This document shows, piece after piece, positions 26,510-34,706 of a stretch of 63,715 bases of DNA; within the stretch, counting starts at the first letter, position 1; the number at the start of each line of letters is the position of its first letter. Both the position numbers and the translations under genes were made by a program. The notes below the pieces were generated by a model. It saw only the letters and a program-made list of their open reading frames with translations, ran no database searches and was not told where the DNA came from. Source of the DNA: Pseudoalteromonas sp. XI10 (GTDB lineage Bacteria > Pseudomonadota > Gammaproteobacteria > Enterobacterales > Alteromonadaceae); the NCBI RefSeq assembly GCF_001469895.1, contig NZ_LOPY01000006.1:1-63715 (forward strand), written 5' to 3'.

Positions 26510-27574
26510 GTGACATTGTTACTTGTTTATATGTTTGTTGCCATTGCGGTTTCGTTTTTGTGCTCAGTGATGGAGGCGGTACTGTTAAGTATTACACCAA
26601 GTTATGTTGCGATGCTCAGAAAGCAACAACCACAATTGGCAAAACGTGTTGGTAAGCTTAAAGATAATATAGACCAACCTTTAGCAGCAATACTCACGTT
26701 AAATACCATAGCGCACACGGCAGGTGCCGCTGGCGTTGGCGCACAAGCTGCGGTGGTGTTCTCTGATGCTGCGGTTGGTGTTGCTTCTGCAATTATGACG
26801 TTATTGGTACTGGTGCTTTCTGAAATTATCCCTAAAACATTAGGGGCTAATTATTGGCGAGGATTAACACCCATTGTTAGTGTGAGCCTAATTTGGTTGG
26901 TGTTTATTCTAAAACCTTTCGTATGGTTTGCAGATATTCTAACGCGCTTTTTAGGGCGTAATTACGATGAAGCCTACTATATTCGCCAAGAGATTGAAGC
27001 TATGGCTGATATTGGTACTGAGTCTGGAGCGCTTGGGCAAGATGAATCTGAAATCATACGCAGCCTGCTGCATTTTCGTCATGCCAAACTCGATACCTTA
27101 ATGACACCACGTACGGTGCTTTTTAAAGTGCATAAAGATTTAACCGTAAACCAATACTTGGCGGAGCATGGTTCTTCTTCGTTCTCTAGGGTATTGGTTT
27201 ATGACAAAAATGGTGATGACATTATTGGTTTTGCACATAAAAATGACATTATGCTGGCTTATCATCGTTTAGGTGAAGACTATAAGATAAGTAAACTCGT
27301 TAAGCCTATTTACACCGTACCAGAAACCTTGCATGTACCTACTTTACTCGAAACCTTACTGTCTGGACGCACGCATATTTGTTTAGTCGTGGATGAATAC
27401 GGTGATGTGCAAGGTATTGTCACTCTTGAAGATTTAATTGAAGCATTAATGGGGCTCGAAATTGTTGATGAGCATGATCAATCAGCCAATATGCAAAAAG
27501 TCGCCAAACAGCGTTGGCGACAACGTTTAGAATCCAGTAATACCATCGTCAGTGACGATAAGCGTAAACCTTAG
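26510..27574 (+). CDS. CNNM/CorC-type membrane protein with CBS pair
   Basis: A 354-residue protein: a DUF21 (CNNM) membrane domain of four helices (about 1-150) with the family's N-terminal S-x-x-E pattern (FLCSVMEAVLLSI) and then two CBS domains (about 185-310; MTPRTVLFKV, VVDEYGDVQGIVTLEDLIEALMG, the latter over 20 residues in the protein at about 300-322). Family members are linked to magnesium and cobalt efflux. Translation most likely starts at the GTG at 26510, seven bases after AAGAGGG; the longer frame from 26459 adds a non-membrane stretch without a ribosome site. The stop overlaps the stop of the convergent REC-EAL gene by 4 bp. Confidence 0.88.
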   Translation: MTLLLVYMFVAIAVSFLCSVMEAVLLSITPSYVAMLRKQQPQLAKRVGKLKDNIDQPLAAILTLNTIAHTAGAAGVGAQAAVVFSDAAVGVASAIMTLLVLVLSEIIPKTLGANYWRGLTPIVSVSLIWLVFILKPFVWFADILTRFLGRNYDEAYYIRQEIEAMADIGTESGALGQDESEIIRSLLHFRHAKLDTLMTPRTVLFKVHKDLTVNQYLAEHGSSSFSRVLVYDKNGDDIIGFAHKNDIMLAYHRLGEDYKISKLVKPIYTVPETLHVPTLLETLLSGRTHICLVVDEYGDVQGIVTLEDLIEALMGLEIVDEHDQSANMQKVAKQRWRQRLESSNTIVSDDKRKP

Positions 27575-28791
27575 CGGCGATGTCCTGCTGCAGTTTTTAC
27601 CATTTGCCGCCATGAGAGCGACCAGTTTAAAAAGTCTTCTTTGGCTTTCGGGCGGCACAGCAAAAAGCCCTGCATTAAAATAAACTCTTTGTAGCGGTCG
27701 AGGTATTCAAGCTCTTCAACGCGTTCAATGCCTTCGGCCACAATAGCGAGATCTTCTTGTATCGCTATATTCACCAAGCTACTGACAATCACTTGGGAAA
27801 ACTGATCGGTTTCAATATTGCTAATCAAGGTGCGATCTATCTTAATTTCGGTAAATGGTAATGTTTTTAGCTGCTGAACATTGGTAAAGCCAGTGCCAAA
27901 GTCATCAAGTGAAATACCAAAACCACGCATTCGTAAGCGGTTGAGTGTTTCGAGTTGTGCAGTGCTGCGAAGAGCATACTGTTCGGTAATTTCTAAAATC
28001 ACTTCATTGGGTGTTAGGTTGTTAAGGTGCAGTATTAAAGCCAGTTTATCTGGGCAGCTTAAATCCTCGAGCTGCGAAGGAGATAAGTTAAACGCCAGTT
28101 TTAAATTAGGATCAAACTGCTCTTTGATTTCTGCAAAATCGTTAGTGGCTTTTTCAAATAATTGAAAAGTAATAAGGTTTATTAAATCCAGGTCTTCAGC
28201 GATACAAATGAAGCGCTCTGGTAAGATAATTTCATCTGCTTGGCTTGTGTTGATACGGGCAAGTACCTCAATACTTTCAACCCGATTATCGTGGCGATTT
28301 ATCTTAGGTTGGTAAAACGGAATAATCTCATTATGACTGATGGCATGTAGTAGCAGTGACTCAGAAATAGGGGTTTTTGTACGCTCAACATGAATGGCAA
28401 AGTGCTCAAGCTTTTGCAGTAGTAAATACACTTGATTAAGTTGCACTGGTTTAGTGACGTTACCAATTAAGTGAGCGTTATGCTTACGAGCAAGGTCTGC
28501 GGCAAGGTCTATAACTTTAGGATCCATCTCAGAAATAATGGCAATTGCACCTTGATACTTCATAGCGCCTAAGTGGCGAATAAGCTCCATACCATCCATG
28601 TCAGGCATATTGAGGTCGGTAAAAATTGCATCAAAGAATCGAGGTGCTTTTTTAATTTTTTCTAAAGCTTCTTCTGCACTTAGGCAGGTTGTGATGTGCG
28701 GAACCTCAAGCTCATTCAAAATGGCATGCATAACAATCAGGATGGCTTTTGAGTCATCCACTACGAGAATGTGTCTATTTGACTTCACCAT
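27571..28791 (-). CDS. Response regulator with EAL domain (c-di-GMP phosphodiesterase)
   Basis: A 406-residue protein: receiver domain with acidic pair D12/D13 and phospho-acceptor D59 (FTDLNMPDMDG), then an EAL domain from about 145. Catalytic signatures are present: EVL in place of EAL (the Glu is kept), N in NLSPSQLE, E in LEITEQ, DDFGTGF, K in IKIDR, E in AEGIER and Q in QGFL. It should degrade cyclic-di-GMP under phosphorelay control, affecting motility and biofilm. The start at 28791 was chosen because GGAGTGAAT directly precedes that ATG. No kinase gene is adjacent. Confidence 0.9.
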   Translation of the reverse strand: MVKSNRHILVVDDSKAILIVMHAILNELEVPHITTCLSAEEALEKIKKAPRFFDAIFTDLNMPDMDGMELIRHLGAMKYQGAIAIISEMDPKVIDLAADLARKHNAHLIGNVTKPVQLNQVYLLLQKLEHFAIHVERTKTPISESLLLHAISHNEIIPFYQPKINRHDNRVESIEVLARINTSQADEIILPERFICIAEDLDLINLITFQLFEKATNDFAEIKEQFDPNLKLAFNLSPSQLEDLSCPDKLALILHLNNLTPNEVILEITEQYALRSTAQLETLNRLRMRGFGISLDDFGTGFTNVQQLKTLPFTEIKIDRTLISNIETDQFSQVIVSSLVNIAIQEDLAIVAEGIERVEELEYLDRYKEFILMQGFLLCRPKAKEDFLNWSLSWRQMVKTAAGHRR

Positions 28792-28966
28792 ATTCACTCC
28801 ATGAACAAGAACGCTATAGTTAAAAGTAGTAGATAAACGGTGTTTCGTCATGTTTTTTGCTTGTTTTGTGGTGCGAAAAATATACCTCTTTGTACCTAAA
28901 GGAAATTCGTAATTTTGTAAGGCCTCAGTATAATAGCCGCACTTTTTATTCGTATTTATAAGAACT

Positions 28967-29983
28967 ATGGTCAGACTTCAGCTGAGCCTCGCAGACGAAA
29001 CCTTTATTTTGCATTTAAACGGCTCACAGTTAATTCAGCTTTTTCATCAACAACAAGCAATTGCCTTCGATAATCCAGAGTCAGAACTTTATGAGTTTGA
29101 TTTTCAGGGGCAGCGTATTGGTCTTGATACTAGTAAAGTGCACGAAAAAAGCTTAGCAATCTTTGTTAACCAGCAGCAGGTGAGCCAACTTGCTTTACCT
29201 GAGTTACAAGAAGCAGAACCAAAACGCGGCATTATTGGTTTGCTGGCACTGGGCTTTAAATTATTCAAAAGTGCAAAAGTCGTGAAAGCGGCTTTAGCGG
29301 GTGCTTCGGTGGCAGGCTATGCGTGGTTATTTTCCATTGAATTTGCCTTGATGTTAATTGCTTGCTTGGTGGTGCATGAATATGGTCATGTGCGCGCGAT
29401 GAAATATTTTGGCATTAAAACTAAAGGTATTTACCTTATTCCCTTTGTCGGTGGTTTGGCTGTTTCTGATGATAAAATTACCACCAGATGGCAAGACGTG
29501 GTGATCTCACTCATGGGGCCCGCTTTTGGATTAATTACCTCAGTGCTGGGAGTGGTGCTTTACTACGCCACCGAAATGGAAATATTCGCCGGTGTGGCGG
29601 TACTTAGTGCACTGTTAAACCTATTTAACTTGTTACCTATTCTGCCCTTGGATGGCGGCCATGTACTTAAAAGTATTAGCTTTTCAATGCGTTCATGGAT
29701 TGGTCTAAGCGTGTGTTTGTTAGGCGTGTTATTTGGCCTGTGGTTAAGCTATACCTTCGGCTTGATGCTACTGGTGTTTTTCTTATTTGTAGGGGCGCTT
29801 GAGATTATCTTTGAGTGGCGCGGACGTCACTACTCACACCTCATCCCTCTCGATACTTATGGACAAGGTTTTTCAGCGGTAATGTACGCACTGGTTGTTG
29901 CAGGTCACGTTGCAGTAATGATGCACTTTGCTGATTCAGAAAGCCCAATCCTCAGCTTACCAATGAAGATTTTAGCAAGTTAA
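28967..29983 (+). CDS. M50 family intramembrane metalloprotease-like protein
   Basis: A 338-residue membrane protein of the site-2 protease/M50 type. Zinc ligands are H137 and H141 in VVHEYGHVRA, with catalytic E138. The distal motif is LPILPLDGGH (about 223-232) with D228. A soluble N-terminal domain of about 85 residues precedes the first helix, and there are about six hydrophobic segments. No PDZ domain is visible, so it is unlike RseP and closer to the SpoIVFB or stand-alone M50 groups. It lies upstream of the peptide-export locus but is separated from it by 195 bp of AT-rich DNA. Confidence 0.85.
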   Translation: MVRLQLSLADETFILHLNGSQLIQLFHQQQAIAFDNPESELYEFDFQGQRIGLDTSKVHEKSLAIFVNQQQVSQLALPELQEAEPKRGIIGLLALGFKLFKSAKVVKAALAGASVAGYAWLFSIEFALMLIACLVVHEYGHVRAMKYFGIKTKGIYLIPFVGGLAVSDDKITTRWQDVVISLMGPAFGLITSVLGVVLYYATEMEIFAGVAVLSALLNLFNLLPILPLDGGHVLKSISFSMRSWIGLSVCLLGVLFGLWLSYTFGLMLLVFFLFVGALEIIFEWRGRHYSHLIPLDTYGQGFSAVMYALVVAGHVAVMMHFADSESPILSLPMKILAS

Positions 29984-30178
29984 TTAATATTTAAGCACTA
30001 AGTTATATTCAGCTTGGTGCTTAAATTTAATTAATGTATTTTAATTAATTTTCCACTTTATTTTAGTAATTAAACCTTTAATTTTTGCTTTGTTTTATTT
30101 TTAGGAAAATTCTGATTTACAAAAATTAGAATGTCCCGCTAATTTTAAATTCAAGAGATATAGCAAAAGGATTTTGTT

Positions 30179-31423
30179 ATGAGCTTGTTTAGAAAGGAAG
30201 CGATTGCACAACAAAGTGAACGTTTAACTGGCGTAATCACTTTAGCGCAACCATTATCGATTAAATTAACTGTTGTAACCCTAAGCTCTGTTGCAGCTGC
30301 GGTTATAGTATTTCTTTTTACAGCAGAATATTCCCGCAAAGAAACCGTACGTGGTTTTCTCATGCCTAGTAAAGGCGTCATTCAAAGTTTTGCTAATCAA
30401 GGCGGAACAATTGAAAAACTTCATGTAAAAGAAGGTGACTCTGTCATTAAAGGACAAGCACTTGCTTCAATTGTTGTTCAGCAAAATGATAGTCAAGGTT
30501 TAGATCTCAGTTCACAGTTAGTTGAACAATTAACAGAGCAAATTAAACTTTTGAATCATGAGGTTATGCAAACGAAAGTGTTGCAAAAACAAGAAATACT
30601 AAACCTTGAAGCACAGCAAACGCTTTTAAATGAAGAAAAGCTTGCACTACAAAGTCAATTAACACTCGCAGATGAAAAGCTTGATCTATTGCAAAGTCAA
30701 CAAGCTAATTTCAACCAGCTTAATAAGAGTGGCTTTTTATCGAATATAGAACGTGAGCAGCAACAACAAGCTTTACTCGATGTTAAGCAAGAAAAGCAAA
30801 ACTTAGCTCGAATACTGATGCAGCAAAATAACCAACTGAGTCAATTACGCTTTAATCTTGCTAACGTTCCACAACAATATGCACTTCGCATCAGTAACTT
30901 AAAACGAGAAATCTCAGATACACAAAACCAACTATCGCAGTTAAAAAGCAACTATAGCTACACAATTACGGCTAGCAATAATGGTGTTGTTACAGGCATC
31001 CAAGTAGTCGAAGGAGAGGTGTTAAGCCAAGCAAAGCTTTTACTGCATATTATACCTGAGGGTTCTGAGTTAGTTGCTGAATTACTATTACCAACGCGCT
31101 CCGCAGGGTTTGTAGAAATAGGCAACGAAACTAGGTTACGTTTTGATGCCTTTCCATATCAACGCTTTGGTTTTATCAATAGCACAATTAGCCGTATTGA
31201 TAAGGCACTTATTACACCAAACGAAGTGCGGTTACCTATTACATTGCAAGAGCCAGTATATCGACTTAGGGCTACCTTAAGTCAGCAGCAAATGTCTGCG
31301 TATGGAAAGGCCTTTGAGTTAAAAAGCGGCATGTTGTTTGAGGCAGACATAATGTTAGAACAGCGCACATTAATTGAGTGGTTACTAGAGCCACTGTACA
31401 GCCTCAAAGGGCGTGTGAGTTAA
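30179..31423 (+). CDS. HlyD-family membrane fusion protein of a peptide exporter
   Basis: A 414-residue periplasmic adaptor for a type I secretion system. One membrane helix lies near residues 29-48, followed by a biotinyl-lipoyl-like half (VRGFLMPSKGVIQSFANQGG; VKEGDSVIKGQAL), a long coiled coil rich in Gln and Leu (about 105-255) and the returning barrel (NNGVVTGIQVVEGEVL). The short VRGF after the helix is typical of CvaA-like adaptors of bacteriocin exporters. It is the first gene of the locus at 30-35 kb and should bridge the C39 ABC transporter (32426) to a TolC-type outer-membrane channel encoded elsewhere. The ribosome site AAAAGGA precedes the ATG. Confidence 0.9.
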   Translation: MSLFRKEAIAQQSERLTGVITLAQPLSIKLTVVTLSSVAAAVIVFLFTAEYSRKETVRGFLMPSKGVIQSFANQGGTIEKLHVKEGDSVIKGQALASIVVQQNDSQGLDLSSQLVEQLTEQIKLLNHEVMQTKVLQKQEILNLEAQQTLLNEEKLALQSQLTLADEKLDLLQSQQANFNQLNKSGFLSNIEREQQQQALLDVKQEKQNLARILMQQNNQLSQLRFNLANVPQQYALRISNLKREISDTQNQLSQLKSNYSYTITASNNGVVTGIQVVEGEVLSQAKLLLHIIPEGSELVAELLLPTRSAGFVEIGNETRLRFDAFPYQRFGFINSTISRIDKALITPNEVRLPITLQEPVYRLRATLSQQQMSAYGKAFELKSGMLFEADIMLEQRTLIEWLLEPLYSLKGRVS

Positions 31424-31478
31424 GTCAATTAAATTTGAAAGTTTTGGTGGTTTGCTAAATGCAAATTACTAAAAAAGC

Positions 31479-31530
31479 GGCCAGCTTTAGTTAACTTTAG
31501 CGAGCAGCTAAAGCTAGCCTATTAACAACC
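31479..31530 (+). promoter_or_regulatory. Hairpin plus TATTAACAA motif upstream of the precursor genes
   Basis: GGCCAGCTTTAG (31479-31490) and CTAAAGCTAGCC (31508-31519) form a 12-bp stem with one mismatch. The 3' arm runs directly into TATTAACAACC. A weaker stem followed by the same TATTAACAA(T/C)C motif precedes the third precursor gene (34661-34674). The shared layout suggests a common control site or an inherited upstream segment. Confidence 0.5.
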
Positions 31531-31623
31531 TATTTTGCCTATATTTTTATATTGCAAAATAAATAATCAACATTTGCTGAGTATAGATATAAATAATCAG
31601 CTATACAAATTTGGAGCATAGAT

Positions 31624-31767
31624 ATGCGCGAATTAAATGTAAATGAAATTAAAGAAGTTAGTGGGGGACCATTACCTCTATTTGTTGCTATAGCGGTATA
31701 CGGGGAAGTAGCGTGTTTTGCTGCAATTATAAGTGGTATAGGAACCTATAATGCACTTAGAAAGTAA
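31624..31767 (+). CDS. Double-glycine leader peptide, bacteriocin precursor 1
   Basis: A 47-residue precursor. The leader MRELNVNEIKEVSGG matches the colicin-V-type double-glycine consensus (ColV: MRTLTLNELDSVSGG), which the C39 domain of the adjacent transporter should cut after GG. The predicted mature peptide has 32 residues, starts PLPLF and is hydrophobic, with one Cys, a short G-I-G and a basic end (LRK). GGAG lies 8 bases before the ATG. Ten bases separate its stop from the next precursor gene. The locus structure makes it very likely real despite the size. Its activity is unknown; membrane-active killing of related bacteria is the usual role. Confidence 0.85.
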   Translation: MRELNVNEIKEVSGGPLPLFVAIAVYGEVACFAAIISGIGTYNALRK

Positions 31768-31777
31768 GGAAAATAAA

Positions 31778-31966
31778 ATGAGAGAATTAACCAATAATGA
31801 AATACAAGAAGTAAATGGTGGTCCCTTACCAGTGATCATTGCTGGCTTATATGCTAGCTCGTCTATCACTACTGGTGGTTTAGCTACTGCTCTTGGAATT
31901 GGGGCTGGCTTTGGTGCAATAGTGGGCGGTATAGCAGCCATTTACCATAATGCTTCTGAGAAATAA
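31778..31966 (+). CDS. Double-glycine leader peptide, bacteriocin precursor 2
   Basis: A 62-residue precursor with leader MRELTNNEIQEVNGG and a 47-residue predicted mature peptide that begins PLPV. The core is a Gly/Ala-rich hydrophobic stretch (GGLATALGIGAGFGAIVGG) with several G-x-x-x-G and G-x-G spacings, as in membrane-inserting class II bacteriocins and in ColV. The start at 31778 was chosen over an upstream frame because AAGGA lies 7 bases before it and because the leader begins there. Both precursors share the GG-PLP junction and probably arose by duplication. They could act as a two-peptide bacteriocin (inference). Confidence 0.88.
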   Translation: MRELTNNEIQEVNGGPLPVIIAGLYASSSITTGGLATALGIGAGFGAIVGGIAAIYHNASEK

Positions 31967-31978
31967 AACGAAAGGGAT

Positions 31979-32005
31979 AGAAGGGAAGTAATTCCCTTCT
32001 TTTTT
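31979..32005 (+). terminator. Terminator between precursor 2 and the immunity candidate
   Basis: AGAAGGGAA and TTCCCTTCT form a perfect 9-bp stem with a GTAA loop, followed by five more T residues. It should make the two precursor genes more abundant in RNA than the immunity and transporter genes downstream. Confidence 0.9.
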
Positions 32006-32009
32006 GAAA

Positions 32010-32399
32010 ATGAAATTGTCTGCAATAGTATCAATTTTTGCAATGTGTTTTCTAATAGTTTTGGGGTCTACATATGTAATTATAAGAGACGTTAATTTAT
32101 TGCTTCGTGATGCTGTAATTTCTTACGGTGAATTAGCTTTCTTTACTGTAGTTCTCGGTTTTTCTTTAGCTATTCTAACGGGGATATACAAAAATAAAAA
32201 ATGGGCATTATATGTTTTTATCTCATTAGTTTTTTTCATGGGAGGGAATTTTATTATGTTAAGAATAAATCTTAATGGAAGTTTGGAATTAATTGATTTT
32301 TGGATTGTTATTTGTACTTTAGGTGTGTCTGGGATAGTAATGCGAGTTGTGCAGGGGTTAGACTCAGAGGTTATCTTCTCAAAAAATGAGCTTGATTAA
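32010..32399 (+). CDS. Small four-helix membrane protein, immunity candidate
   Basis: A 129-residue inner-membrane protein with four predicted hydrophobic helices (about 3-25, 38-57, 64-82, 93-115) and short charged ends. No family was recognised. Its place between the precursor genes and the exporter is that of immunity genes in class II bacteriocin and ColV loci, so producer self-protection is the best guess. ATG at 32010 is used; a TTG codon two triplets earlier is less likely. It starts 5 bases after the terminator T tract and has no clear ribosome site, so translation may be weak. Confidence 0.7.
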   Translation: MKLSAIVSIFAMCFLIVLGSTYVIIRDVNLLLRDAVISYGELAFFTVVLGFSLAILTGIYKNKKWALYVFISLVFFMGGNFIMLRINLNGSLELIDFWIVICTLGVSGIVMRVVQGLDSEVIFSKNELD

Positions 32400-32425
32400 T
32401 AAACAGTATTTTGACTGAGGTTACT

Positions 32426-34576
32426 ATGAACTCTGTAAATGGATTTATAACGTTTTCTCTCTCAAAAAGAGTACCTGTAATTATCCAATCCGAAATAGCT
32501 GAATGTGGTCTCGCCTCTATGGCCATGGTGGCAAGTTATCACGGCCATCAACTAGATATGCCTGCCATGCGAAAGCGCTTTTCGGCGAACCTAAAGGGGA
32601 TGAATTTACAGCAGCTAATTGAGCTTGGGGATAGCTTAGGATTAGCGAGTCGTGCGTTACAGTGTCCATTTGAAGAGGTACATAAACTTCAGACTCCTTG
32701 TATATTGCATTGGGATATGAATCACTTTGTAGTTTTGACCAAAGTTTCTGGGAAGGGAAAATCAGCTAAATTAGCGATTAATGATCCAGCCCTTGGGGAG
32801 CGGAATCTAAATAGCGAGGAATTTAGTAAGCACTTTACCGGTATTTGTTTGGAGCTCACGCCAACCAGTAAGTTTGAAGCTAAACAAGAACAGGCACGAA
32901 TGAGGTTTAGTCAGCTTTGGAGTGCTGTTACTGGTCTAAAAACTGGCTTAATTAAATTAGTTGCGCTGTCGTTAGTTTTACAGCTATTTGCACTGATGAC
33001 ACCCTATTATATGCAGTGGGTCGTGGATGAAGTGTTGGTGAGCTTTGATGAGTCTTTGCTCACAGTGCTTGCGCTAGGCTTTGCATTCATTGCGATCATT
33101 TCAGTTATTACTAATGCAGTGCGGAGTTGGTTGATTTTAAGGCTTTCGAGTCTGCTAAACATGCAAATGGGGGTTAATCTATTACGTCATTTACTGCGTC
33201 TTCCTATGAACTACTTTGAATCCCGCCACATTGGCGATATTGTTTCGCGTTTTGGCTCACTAGCACAAATACGTGAGCGTATTACCATAGGGTTTGTAGA
33301 AACATTTGTTGATGGCGTTATGGCTATCACCGTATTGATTATGATGTTGATTTATTCACTTAAGTTGACAGCTGTTGTTGTAGGCGCAATTACCCTTTAT
33401 ACGGTTGTACGCTTAGTGCTGTATCGACCACTGCATCAAGCCACAGAAGAAATGATTCAAAACTCCGCTAAAGAGCAATCAAACTTTTTAGAAAACATTC
33501 GTGGTATGCAAACAATTAAATTGTTTGGTAATGAAGCGCAGCGCCAAGGTATTTGGCAAAACCGTTATGCTGAAGTAATAAATAGTGAAATACGTTTAGG
33601 GCGATTAAATATTAGTTTTGAGTCTTTTAATAAACTACTGTTTGGTCTTGAGAATGTAGTGGTTATTTACCTTGCTGCACTTTTGGTTATGAGTAATAGC
33701 TTATCTGTCGGTATGGTGTTGGCATTTATAGCCTATAAAAATCAGCTAACAAGTCGCTTTGCAAATTTCATCGAGCAAATTATTCAATTTAAAATGATGC
33801 GCTTACACCTTGACCGTATCGCTGATATTGCGCTTACTAAGCAAGAAGCGAATCGCGATGGTGACTTGGCCTACAGAGGGAGTAACGACAATAAAGTGAA
33901 AGGTCAGCTTAGCCTTAAAAATATCAGTTTTAGTTATAGCGATGATCAAGCACCTATTTTAAAAGATATAAATTTAACGCTAAATTCAGGCGAGTCTATT
34001 GCTATTACTGGGCCGTCTGGCGCGGGTAAAACGACGTTAATGAAAATTATGTTGGGTTTATTACAACCCACATCAGGCAAAGTGCTACTTGATGGCATGG
34101 ATATTACCCAACTTGGCCTTAAAAATTACCGCAAACAAATAGCCGCAGTAATGCAAGATGACACGCTATTAGCTGGCTCAATCGCCGATAATATTAGCTT
34201 CTTTGATCCACAACCTAATTACTTAAAAATAGAACAGTGCGCTCGTCATGCAGCAATTCATAGTGATATTACTAAAATGACTATGGGTTATAACTCATTA
34301 GTGGGCGATATGGGTTCTAATTTATCCGGCGGACAACTTCAACGGTTATTACTTGCTAGAGCGCTGTACCAATCTCCCAGCGTCTTATTTTTGGATGAAG
34401 CAACTAGTCATTTAGATCAAGAGAACGAAGCAAAAATCAGTGAGCAAATTAAGCACCTAGAGATGACGCGAATAATGATTGCTCACAGGCAAGAGACTAT
34501 CAATATGGCGGATAAAGTGTTTGAGTTACAAGGTGGAGCTTTAACAAGTACAGTAGCTCAAAATGAAACTGCGTAA
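32426..34576 (+). CDS. Bacteriocin ABC exporter with N-terminal C39 peptidase
   Basis: A 716-residue PCAT transporter (CvaB/LagD type) that both cleaves double-glycine leaders and pumps the mature peptide. The C39 domain (about 10-135) has the catalytic C27 with oxyanion Q21 (QSEIAECGLA), H100 (WDMNHFVVL) and D120 (INDPA). Six membrane helices lie at about 165-430. The ATPase has Walker A GPSGAGKTT (about 527-535), signature LSGGQLQR and Walker B VLFLDEATSHLD. The start at 32426 follows TGAGG and removes five residues from the longest frame. With the HlyD protein at 30179 it gives two of the three parts of a type I exporter; no TolC gene is in the window. Confidence 0.95.
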   Translation: MNSVNGFITFSLSKRVPVIIQSEIAECGLASMAMVASYHGHQLDMPAMRKRFSANLKGMNLQQLIELGDSLGLASRALQCPFEEVHKLQTPCILHWDMNHFVVLTKVSGKGKSAKLAINDPALGERNLNSEEFSKHFTGICLELTPTSKFEAKQEQARMRFSQLWSAVTGLKTGLIKLVALSLVLQLFALMTPYYMQWVVDEVLVSFDESLLTVLALGFAFIAIISVITNAVRSWLILRLSSLLNMQMGVNLLRHLLRLPMNYFESRHIGDIVSRFGSLAQIRERITIGFVETFVDGVMAITVLIMMLIYSLKLTAVVVGAITLYTVVRLVLYRPLHQATEEMIQNSAKEQSNFLENIRGMQTIKLFGNEAQRQGIWQNRYAEVINSEIRLGRLNISFESFNKLLFGLENVVVIYLAALLVMSNSLSVGMVLAFIAYKNQLTSRFANFIEQIIQFKMMRLHLDRIADIALTKQEANRDGDLAYRGSNDNKVKGQLSLKNISFSYSDDQAPILKDINLTLNSGESIAITGPSGAGKTTLMKIMLGLLQPTSGKVLLDGMDITQLGLKNYRKQIAAVMQDDTLLAGSIADNISFFDPQPNYLKIEQCARHAAIHSDITKMTMGYNSLVGDMGSNLSGGQLQRLLLARALYQSPSVLFLDEATSHLDQENEAKISEQIKHLEMTRIMIAHRQETINMADKVFELQGGALTSTVAQNETA

Positions 34577-34587
34577 TCGAATGTGAT

Positions 34588-34618
34588 TTTAGTAGCTTGT
34601 ATTTTACAAGCTACTAAA
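34588..34618. terminator. Perfect 14-bp hairpin after the exporter gene
   Basis: TTTAGTAGCTTGTA and TACAAGCTACTAAA pair perfectly around TTT, 12 bases after the transporter stop. No T tract follows on the plus strand, so it may be an RNA-stabilising or processing hairpin rather than a true terminator. Confidence 0.5.
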
Positions 34619-34660
34619 GCAAAGGCTAGGCACGTTAAATTTTGTAGGAAAACGGCCTAA

Positions 34661-34674
34661 CCTATTAACAATCC
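34661..34674 (+). promoter_or_regulatory. CCTATTAACAA motif upstream of precursor 3
   Basis: CCTATTAACAATCC repeats the motif at 31518-31530 (CCTATTAACAACC) and is likewise preceded by imperfect GGCTAGG/GGCCTAACC arms. It lies 33 bp before the ATG of the third precursor. It suggests a shared regulator or promoter element. Confidence 0.45.
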
Positions 34675-34706
34675 GGCAAAAAATGCGAATACATGGAGAG
34701 TATATT

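Noticed and set aside
29984..30178. AT-rich gap before the peptide locus as a possible attachment site or phage boundary
   Set aside because: No tRNA, integrase or repeated ends are visible; it looks like a promoter region only.
31678..31941. Minus-strand frame of 87 codons across the precursor genes
   Set aside because: It is antisense to two ORFs with clear double-glycine leaders and ribosome sites, and has no start signals of its own.
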